DNA from: Dichotomocladium elegans
Lineage: Eukaryota > Mucoromycota > Mucoromycetes > Mucorales > Lichtheimiaceae
Length of the DNA stretch: 64,000 nucleotides
Assembly: GCA_025716815.1 (NCBI GenBank)
Contig: JAIXMN010000001.1
Span: forward strand, 868,001-932,000
Direction of reading: 5' to 3'
A program made the translations under genes and the position numbers. How positions within the stretch are numbered: position 1 is the stretch's first letter; each line of letters starts with the position of its first letter. Of the stretch, positions 53,028 through 61,725 are shown piece by piece. A model generated the notes under the pieces. That model worked only from the letters and a program-made list of their open reading frames with translations. It did no database searches and was not told the origin of the DNA.

Positions 53028-55498
53028 ATGAACGATCCCAGTAGTCTGTCCAATCTCCACGAAATCAAAACTACCCATCTGCACCTTGACTGGTCCATTA
53101 ATTTCGAGGAGCGCAAGATTGCCGGTTTTGTCCTGCTTGATCTTGTCGCAATCAAGAACGATGTGACGCGGGTGGTCTTGGACACGAGCTACCTTGATAT
53201 CACTCGCGTTTCGCTTGATGGCGGTGACCTCAAAGTAATGTTTATGTGATGCGCAACTTCCTAATGTCATAAGCTGACCTTTATTCCCCAAGTTCAATGT
53301 CGCGGAGCGCCATAAAGCCTTAGGCTCAGCTATGACCATTGAGCTCCCCGGCCCCGTGGCAAAGGATACTAAGCTCCAAATCAAGGTGGAGTATTCAACT
53401 ACTGAAAAGTGCACGGCTGTTCAGTTCTTGGAGCCGGAGTAAGTGAATCTTAAAAAAAAACTGGTTAAACAAGCTGACTGGGCCATCCACTCTAGGCAAA
53501 CTCTCGGAAAGAAACATCCTTATCTTTTCTCACAATGTCAAGCAGTAAGTGTTAACGAGCGAGTAGCCGGATGATGATGGTCGTTTTGGGTATGTGAGGT
53601 GTTGAGCAGAGGAGTTTAGATCCATGCACGGTCATTTGTGCCTTGCCAAGATTCTCCTGGCATCAAGATAACCTATTCGGCCGCGGTGACATCGCCTCTG
53701 CGGGTGGTTATGTCTGCCTTGAACATTGCGGATGAAGACTTGGGCAACGGTTTGAAGACCTATCACTTTATCCAAAAGACAACTATGCCTAGCTACTTGC
53801 TTGCTATTGCTGCCGGCAATTTGGTGTCTCGAGAAATTGGTCCCCGAAGCTCGGTGTGGTGTGAGCCTGAGATGGTGGATGCCGCCGCTTGGGAGTTTGA
53901 GGTCAGTTTTCGAATAAGGAAAAAAAGGGGAAGGGGGCACTTTCCGTACTATCAATGCTGATGTTATTCCAGAGTACCGAGACCTTTATTGCTACGGGTG
54001 AGAAGCTGTTGACACCTTACGAGTGGGGTCGCTACGATCTCTTGGTGCTTCCACCCTCTTTCCCATATGGCGGAATGGAGGTAAATATTGCCGATATCCA
54101 TGAAGAGCTTCTTAAAAAGGAGATTAATTCCTCTTTTGCACCTTTTACAGAATCCGTGCCTGACTTTTGTGACCCCGACCTTAGTGACAGGTACAGTGCT
54201 GTTCTGAACGAAGATGGATTATTATTTCTGACACTTCGTACTTAGGTGATCGGAGCGCTGTTGACGTCATTGCCCATGAGATTGCTCACAGCTGGATGGG
54301 CAATTTGGTTACCACTGGTAACTGGGTAAGTATACTTCGATATTATGGCGTGTGATGATGTTACATAGCTGAAACGTCTTTGGAACGACAGGAACATTTC
54401 TGGCTCAATGAGGGTTGGACCGTTTTTATTGAACGCAAGATTCTCGCGCATTTGCACGGCGAACTTGAACGGCAATTCAGCTCTATCATTGGTAATTACA
54501 ATCGAAGCTTGCTAAATGAAAAAGAGTCTTGACGAATACACAATAGGATGGAAGGCCTTGAAAGAAAGCGTTGACCTCTTTGGTAACGATTCTCCAGCAA
54601 CTGCGTTGAAGCCTGACTTGAGCAGTGGCATTGATCCTGATGACTACTTTAGTTCCATCCCTTATGGTAACTTGCTTTTCTTTAATGGATCTTCGATCTT
54701 TAGACGTTGTCTTACCTGTTTGCATATTTCTTTTTTAGAAAAGGGCTTCAATTTCCTGTACCATATTGAAAAGGTCGTCGGCGGACCTACTGTTTTTGAG
54801 CCGTTCATGAAGGCCCATGTTGAAAGGTTTGCATCTCAGTCCATCACTACGGAGGAATGGAAGTCTTTCCTGTTCGAGTACTTTGAGAAGCACCACGGCA
54901 AGGAAGTAGTTGAGAAGCTCAATACCATCGACTTTGACGCTTGGATCAATGGCACTGGCATGCCGCCTGTTGATCCGAAATTCGATACGACCTTAGCTGA
55001 CCAGTGCTATTCCCTCGCGAAGCGTTGGGACGAAGCCCGTGACTCGACTGACTTTGCTGATTTCTCGCCTAGTGATATTGAGAATTTCACTTCGAATCAG
55101 AAACGTAAGTGAGTGAAGCACTCTGGGATTTCTTGGCTTCTAAAGATGCAGGTGTGATAGTTGTCCTGCTCGAGCGTATGACTGATCTCGAACCGTTTCC
55201 TCACCACGTTCTGGCCAAGATGGACGAGCTGTACAAGATGACGGCTATTCGAAATAGCGATGTTCGCTTCCGATGGCAGCACTTGTGCCTGATGGCCAAT
55301 TATAAGCCAATCTATCCACATGTCCTTGAATTTGTTGTTGAGCAGGGTCGTATGAAATTCGTCCGACCGCTTTATCGATTATTGTACAAGGCCGACGGGG
55401 GTGCTGATCTTGCGCGTGAAACGTTCATTAAGCACAAAGCGTTTTACCATCCTATCGCTGCTCAGTTGATCGAAAAAGACATTGGCCTGGCAGAATAA
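53028..55498 (+). CDS. LTA4H: M1 aminopeptidase/leukotriene A4 hydrolase family, 10-11 exons, frame break near the end
   Basis: Exons: 53028-53234, 53293-53438, 53496-53544, 53620-53901, 53973-54080, 54151-54190, 54246-54325, 54392-54491, 54547-54666, 54739-55104, then either 55146-55498 or a shifted frame. The N-terminus [20 protein letters not shown] matches the LTA4H family. The substrate loop FPYGGME is followed by the zinc site HEIAH (about residues 288-292) and, 18 residues on, Glu 311 in WLNEGW. The C-terminal helical domain has [15 protein letters not shown] and [12 protein letters not shown]. The product is a cytosolic leucyl-type aminopeptidase. At 55105 the frame must change: a 41-nt GTAAGT...AAAG intron works but would remove residues (LWDFLASK) that look coding. 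Confidence 0.9.
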
Positions 55499-55558
55499 AC
55501 AGGAAAAATTAATCCTCATTTATTTGTTACACCCCTCTTTTTATATTATATCTATTTA

Positions 55559-56149
55559 ATGACACGCACCAAAGACGACCCCGCGAGTCGCACTAAGCGC
55601 AGCTTCATGCGCTATCTTTTTGTTACAAACCCAAGTCGGTTAGAAAGCGGCAGGCCCGTGTTTCCCCTGACTGTCGATGATCTCCTTGAATACATCAACT
55701 TTCGATCAAAGACATCAACCTTCCGCACAATTCAATGGTATATCCGCAGTCTCCATCATGATCCTTTGCATGGCCCCCATTGGAGACAACAAGTGTTTTT
55801 CCATCCTCGCGTAGTCGAATTGCTCGAATCCTTGAGAAGACGGGATCGTATGACAAGCCCCTCTCCCTGTTCGGCCAAAAAGAAGCCTGCAAAGAAATCC
55901 GCGGAAGAAGTTCGCGCAGCGCCACCGCCTGTTCCCGATGCGTCCGGGAAACCCACAGCGCCGCTTGCTCAGCCTGTCAGTATGACACCCAGAGAACCGG
56001 TATCACTCGTTCAGCAAGAATCGACGGCGTCGGTGACCGCACCATCAGCACAAGACCCGGCCCTATCATATGCAGTCGATCTGAGTCTCACCCGCCTTCA
56101 ACGACGCGTTTGTCTCGTTAATGATCCTCTTCCCGTGACCTGGTCATGA
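55559..56149 (+). CDS. Hypothetical protein with possible integrase-type core-binding fold, 196 aa
   Basis: Single exon with its ATG only 60 bp after the aminopeptidase stop. Residues 1-95 are helical (FMRYLFVTNPSRLESGRPVF, TVDDLLEYINFRSKTSTFRT, WYIRSLHHD, FHPRVVELLESLRRR) and recall the N-terminal DNA-binding domain of tyrosine recombinases. No catalytic domain follows. Residues 100-196 are Ala/Pro/Ser-rich with a KKKPAKK patch. It could be a DNA-binding protein derived from a mobile element, but this is inference. I do not recognise a named family. Confidence 0.5.
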   Translation: MTRTKDDPASRTKRSFMRYLFVTNPSRLESGRPVFPLTVDDLLEYINFRSKTSTFRTIQWYIRSLHHDPLHGPHWRQQVFFHPRVVELLESLRRRDRMTSPSPCSAKKKPAKKSAEEVRAAPPPVPDASGKPTAPLAQPVSMTPREPVSLVQQESTASVTAPSAQDPALSYAVDLSLTRLQRRVCLVNDPLPVTWS

Positions 56150-56276
56150 AACGACAGCGGCCCATGGGATGGCAAGGATTATAATTCCACATGAGGGCAA
56201 TAGATAATTATTTTTTATGTACATGCAACGTATTTTTTTTTTCTTTTTTCGCGTACTAGTATCTACATAGATTGAA

Positions 56277-58451
56277 TCATTGTGCATGTTGCTGCCGTTG
56301 CTGTTCTGCAAAATTGGTCACGAATTGAAGCACAGCTGGAGGTGCAATCCGGAATTGACCATCCAAAATAGTTTCGGATCGATGGAGGAGGTTGTTATAC
56401 GCGTTAATGAGATCATAATCCTCCTAACATTCATATCAATCGGCTTTGTATCTTTTGCGCACGCATCACAGACCCCCCCGTTTGCTCTTCTACTTGCCTT
56501 CTCGTTCCGACTGCCATGTTGGCATATATAGTTCGCCCACTCAGCAATGAGCGCCACCTTTTCATTCAGCGTGGTCAAGTACGAGGATTTCAAAAAGTAT
56601 TCGGAAAGTAAGAGGACAACTTGCTTATGTGCAAGAGGGTCCCACCGCACAATTTGGAGCAAGAAATTCTCCATAACAACTTGACGCCACATGACATCCT
56701 TGACGCAGTTCAGAAGCCATTTTTTCGCTAGGACACTCACAAATGTCCCTACAAAGCTCTGATAAGTGAACACATGGGTAATGTTCGCGTCGTCCTGTAA
56801 TGGCAACGATTCCAAGATAAATGGGAGACACCGTTGAAGCGTAGCCACATCGCCTTCATACGCTCGATCGATGCAGTAGTGTATCATTGCTTTACGCGCA
56901 GTTTCGCTCCGGAGAAGCATAGAAGATATCACCTCACTTTCGCTCGGCGCAACGTAGGCTTTCGGGTTGTTTTCTTCGACAATGATTGTGCACAATGCGT
57001 TCCAGAATCGTCCACGAAGGTCCTTATCAAGCTTTGGGATTTTTTGATTCAGATTGGCTGCAGCAGGCGCGTGTTCAGCCAGGTTGAGCAGCTTCGCATT
57101 ATAGTTGATGAGTTGCTCTAGATTCCCCGGGGCATCATCGTCAACGCTGATACGGAGCCATCGCACAATGCACTGGGTTAAAAAGTTAGATATCACAGGA
57201 TCCATAAGGATCATGGCAAATTCACTATATTCCGTCATAGATCAATACTCCTACTTTTCTTCGTTCGTATCATCACAGCTACCTAGTTGTAGCATTATAA
57301 CGATTGATTACCTGTAAAGTTGCGTGCCGTTCTTAACGTGATCAAAGCACTGCTTGATTTTTTCGATAATGACATCGTCCATGTTTTGCTGACGTACACA
57401 AGTATCAAGAGACCAGATGAGATCGTGACACTTATCTTCCTCATACACCTACTCAATGGGTGTATCTTAGTGACATTTCTTTTCAAGAATTGCGGACTGA
57501 GATTTCAAGTTACCTCGGAAATGTCTCTGTCGTGATAATTCATTAGGATGTCAACGCGGATAGAGCAAAGACTAGGATAGGGTGTTGATCTGAAGACAAT
57601 CTGGACGGTTTCCAAGAACATGAGGTAGAGTTTTGGATCTCCATTTATCATTTCCATCATCCGTGTCATCTGTGGGTGGTTTCTCCTAGAGGCGAATATA
57701 AGTTGAACGTTTGACTTTATTAAAGCCATGATCAAATATATATACCGTTCAGTAAGGACTTCTTGGTAGCTGTCGGGTCGAAGGTTCATTGAAAGCTTTT
57801 GGAGTTCCTCATCGTGATGGTATTCATTTAGCATGCTGAGTACCTGGACTTGGAAAAATGTCTCGTCTTGCTTCCAGATCTGCTGTTTTACATTTAATGG
57901 ACAATTCTACCACCACAAACAGGCGGAATTAATTATTTGCACAAGCACATATTTTCTGTTCAAGCATGCCAAGTCTATATACCTGAAAGACCTCCTGGTC
58001 GTTTTTGAGTTGGTCAAGGACATCTTGATCGATATGTTCTGAAAATTTCTTCAATAAGGCCATAGGAATAGGTTGCAGGTGCGAGCAACGGATATATTTG
58101 AAGCTGTCGCTGAACACTCGCTCAAAGCTGCCAAAACGCAAATGGAGGTAAGCGAAATCCGCGGACGCATGTTCATTTTTCATAGACAATCGATTTTTAC
58201 TCTGCCAGCAAGAATTCGGGTGTTTTGATCTTTTCTACCGCAGCGGTATTCAGTGCATGTAGACATGCCCAGTGAATTTCTAGTCGACTACACCCAGACA
58301 GATCGAGTAAGGGGTAGATAGAATCCATGGAGGGCACAATGTCGAGGCCGTAGATCTTCTGAATGTCATTAATCGCTTTCTCTAGATCGCCTTCTCCCGT
58401 CAACTGTTGATAGATAGTTTCTGTTGCTGGCCCTAGCAGAATCTTCGACAT
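56277..58451 (-). CDS. NELFB: NELF-B (negative elongation factor B / COBRA1) homologue, 6 exons, 599 aa
   Basis: Exons: 58201-58451, 57983-58127, 57514-57906, 57312-57448, 56498-57224, 56277-56423; the joined frame is 600 codons with stop, close to animal NELF-B. Family landmarks run in order. KAINDIQKIYGLDIVPSMDS and PLLDLSGCSRLEIH lie near the N-terminus. VKQQIWKQDETFF, PKLYLMFLETVQIVF, and CSIRVDILMNYHDRDISE come next, then DKCHDLIWSLDTC and AMILMDPVISNFL. Late in the protein PLAHKQVVLLL and EKVALIAEWANYIC follow. In animals NELF-B is a scaffold of NELF, which with DSIF holds Pol II near promoters. The last intron (56424-56497) uses a GCAAGT donor, needed to reach the 48-residue end. Other NELF subunits are not in the window. 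Confidence 0.88.
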
Positions 58452-58939
58452 TTTGTCAAATACAAGTGCAAGTCAATCCCTTCTTTCAGTCTAAAGTGAG
58501 AGAATTTACTCCGACACCATTCAGCCGAAGAGTAATAAAAAACAAATTGAAAGCCCGGTTTGGCGAATGCAGTGATGAGCTACTTTTGTGATGTCCTACG
58601 GAGGAGGCGGATGAACCTTCTATATTGAATCTAATACCTTATACTCTTTGTAGATTGACCAATCTTACTGTACTTGATAAACCATGGAAAAGAGGTCAAG
58701 AAGGGTACCGGATCCCTCGGTGAGGGCGAGGTATGCCTGCGTTCCGGCAGAGTCCGTCCCTTTTCTTCTTTTTGCTCCTGCTGTTGCTCCTGGCGCACCA
58801 CCCATTCTTCGCCATGGTGGTCGCCATATGCACATCTGGATATGCTTGACACGAGCCGGATTGGTAAGCCAGAATCTAAATGGGTACGGTTATTTTTTCT
58901 CGTGGCTAGTGAAATCCTTTTACCTGTTGATACGACGAT
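58452..58939. other. NELF-B upstream region
   Basis: This contains the NELF-B promoter side. A minus-strand open frame across 58631-59173 overlaps the truncated transposon and has no motif. Confidence 0.45.
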
Positions 58940-59411
58940 TGCATCCACCGAAAGATGTCGCACAAAATAAGATTGGCAAATCCATCTCGTCCTTTTGACT
59001 CTTTCTCTTTTATACACTTTTACATTCTGAAATGAGCAACCTATTTTTTCTACAAAGATGGCCAATATCATGTTGCTGACGAAGAAATGTATTTCTTGCA
59101 ATCCGTTTGTTCTCACACTGAATATCTGCGCACCATATCTTGCAGAGATAACTCTGATCTTACTGCCACACACATTCCCAAGCGAAAGGATACAGGCATT
59201 AGGATGAAAGAAGCGGAGATCAAGCGCAGTTACGCAGCGTACACTGACCAGGAGAAGGTTTTGAGTGCATCAGCTGCTAGGAATCCATGTTCGTTCAGCT
59301 CAGCGATGGGCATCACAGTACGAGAAAGTCCCTGACAGCATCTTTAAGAAACCTAAAGCGAGGGGTCGTTCACGTATTCTCAGCGAAGAGCATAAGAGTC
59401 CTATTTTAGAA
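58940..59411 (+). mobile_element. Truncated Tc1-like element, copy 3
   Basis: The sequence from GCATCCACCGAAA onward aligns with the transposase-start end of copies 1 and 2, in reverse orientation to them. It encodes KRKDTGIRMKEAEIKRSYAAYTDQEK (59087-59335) and then GRSRILSEEHKSPILE. Similarity stops near 59411, so the catalytic half and far end are lost. The end-like ATGTCGCAC lies near 58954. Confidence 0.75.
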
Positions 59412-59441
59412 CGGAATTACTACGCGCACAGAAAAAAATTA

Positions 59442-60904
59442 GGTAGTCTAGGAACCCACCCCGCGCACAACCTGGCGCACAACCTTGCGCACAGTCCTGT
59501 TCAAAACCCCCCGCGTTGAAACGGTGGCACCCGAATTGACATGTCTCTTAACACCACTTCAATTTTTGAAGATGTCCTTTGGAATCTTTTTACATCGCTA
59601 TGCTTATATTATTAGAAGCAGTGTGTACTAGCATTCTCTAATAACCAAACATAGAAAAATATTACCTTCCATATAGGAAAACTACCGCCGCATATGTACT
59701 TCTGTACACAGAGTAGGCCACAATGAGTCAGAACAGCCATACTCAGAAAAATATTGATATGGAAGTACACATATGCAACTTCTGCTTAAGTTTTAGTCAG
59801 ATAGATAGTGATAGAAGGGACTGCTGGACTATTATAGAGTATTTAGTGGTATTGGAGCCTGGCACCCTGTGAGTCATGGATTTTGCTAGTCAATGCCACT
59901 GTGAAACCATATCTAGTGCAGTGGATGGTGTAAACAGACGATAATAAGTCGTGAGACTCGAAGGTAGTGAAAGACTCATAATACGAGTGTACGTCTGTAT
60001 AAACCTAACTGCTAGCGGAGTGGCGTATGAGCCAGTGTGATAACTAGTTCCATCCTCTTGAATATGAAACCATGTTTCTGATTTTCTTGATGTGAAGTGC
60101 GCACTGAGGCACTTGATGCACTTGACTTGATTTATATTGCCCTGCAATATAACCGAAGCACCTAACTCTCCTGCCCAAAAGCAGCACAAAACCATTGGCG
60201 ATACCCTGCCATACTGGCGTATAGGCCGAATCTACTTCGTCAAGAGCTACTCACCTTTTTTTCTCATAACTCTCGCGCCGCTGTCATTATGCTTTCGGCA
60301 GAAGTGAGACTCATCAGACGAAATGACCTTCTCGGGATTTGCTTGTGACCAAATGAGTTTCATATTAACCAATTTCATTCTGTACATTGATGGCGAACAG
60401 GCAGAAAAGGCTTTATTATGGGGCTGCATAAAAAGAGCCTTGGGACTTTAAGGCGTTTCAGGCCATCTCGGTGAAAGGTTCTACATATGTATTGGCTACA
60501 ATTTCCAGATGTTTAACCAAGAGTTTGAATACCTCTTTTGTAAGGTTTTTTTTTTTCTGTAAAAGCTACTGGCGCGCAGAACGAGGTTTTATAGTAGTGA
60601 ACGCTTCATCGCGGAAAATTTCGCCAGACATCGCCCCACTGTTGTCTTTGCGATTCCAAGGTTGTCACTAATCTGCGCGTAATTCATCCAGCATTTGTTA
60701 GCCTGCAAATCATTCCGGTGGTGAACACTGTAAAGTCCGTATCATGGCTTTTGCGTGTTTATAATATTTGTGAGTGACATGGAAACTTGATCTGAAATGT
60801 AGGGAAAGGAATAGAACGGAGACTGTGTGCGGCTGAGTGTACCACTTCAGTGCAGAGGGTTGTGTATGCGCCAGGTTGTGCGCGGGGTGGATTCCTAAAC
60901 TACC
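59442..60904 (-). mobile_element. Second, different Tc1-like element with 39-bp inverted ends, degenerate
   Basis: Positions 59442-59480 and the reverse complement of 60866-60904 match almost base for base (both contain CCACCCCGCGCACAACCTGG), giving a 1,463-bp element. Minus-strand pieces of a Tc1-type transposase lie inside. 60247-60429 has ISSDESHFCRKHNDSGARVM and 59890-60195 has CFWAGELGASVILQGNINQV and WFHIQEDGTSYHTGSYA. The pieces are in different frames, so it is inactive. A TA dinucleotide abuts the left end; the right flank does not show a clear matching TA. Confidence 0.8.
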
Positions 60905-61569
60905 ATCGCTGCAGGGTCTCAATTGAGTTCCGTTCGCGCGTGGCTCGGAATTGGGGCAGAGAAGTGAATAAAGAAAACTGATACTTTACTATGCTGTTTG
61001 TCTCCAATGGCACGAAGACATATACGGGATCGCGCTTTGGTGTACGATGCTTCGCGTCTTTTGTGTTCTGCTTGCTCAATGGCCGTGTCAAAAACATGCA
61101 TGCTCAATGATGTGCGTCAAAGACAGCGCTCATTCTACCGCGGCGAGCGAGATTGGAAAAAGAAGAGCTTTTACGAGATAACAAGTTTTTATTACGTTAT
61201 GGATAGTATTTACTATACTAATAGGCAGTCCAGTTGGCCAGAGACATGAAGGCTCTGTTTCCCAGAGGCAACCGCGAGGAGGTCGACCACCATGTGCCTC
61301 CGCTCTAGAGGCAAGATAACCGCATTTATCTTGGTCTCCTTTGAGCCCCCCAGGCCTGGTCCCAGGGGTGTACCCTAGTCCCTCATTGAGGTATCCTACC
61401 AAGATGTATCACCGTCTGCGAGATGCGGTAAGCACAGAGGATCACGTACATCTGATCATTTGGACAGGTACTTCTTGAACTTGTCTCAGGCTACAGAAAG
61501 GTCTATCTACTCTACCCCGTACAGCCCGCCCGGTCGATCCTGCCTTCTTTGCCGGCCAGTCGGGCCTCC
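60905..61569. other. Spacer before the satellite array
   Basis: No gene supported. A minus-strand frame at 61130-61402 (starts MVGYLNEGLGYTPGTRPGG) is Gly/Pro-rich and unlike known families; it may be an old repeat fragment. Confidence 0.4.
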
Positions 61570-61725
61570 ACCAATGCCTGACCGTCTTCGAAAGAAACAA
61601 ACGCGTCGCTGCTTAGGGAGGATCCAGGCCTTCAATCCTCCCCGTTGCCTGGCAGTTTCGAATGGAGTAAACACGTTGCTGCTTAGGAGGGTAGGAGCCA
61701 GCCCATCATCCTTCCTCCCGTTGCC
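61570..61725. repeat. Diverged edge units of the satellite array
   Basis: Two 70-76-bp blocks begin TGCCTGACCGTCTTCGAA (61577) and TGCCTGGCAGTTTCGAATGG (about 61647). Both keep the TTGCCTG and TTTCGAA positions of the main repeat and share CTGCTTAGG but differ in the rest. They look like older, degraded or related units at the array border. Confidence 0.6.

Noticed and set aside
55105..55118. A 14-nt intron in the aminopeptidase
   Set aside because: It would keep the frame and the conserved LWDFLASK residues, but it is far too short for spliceosomal removal; an indel is more likely.
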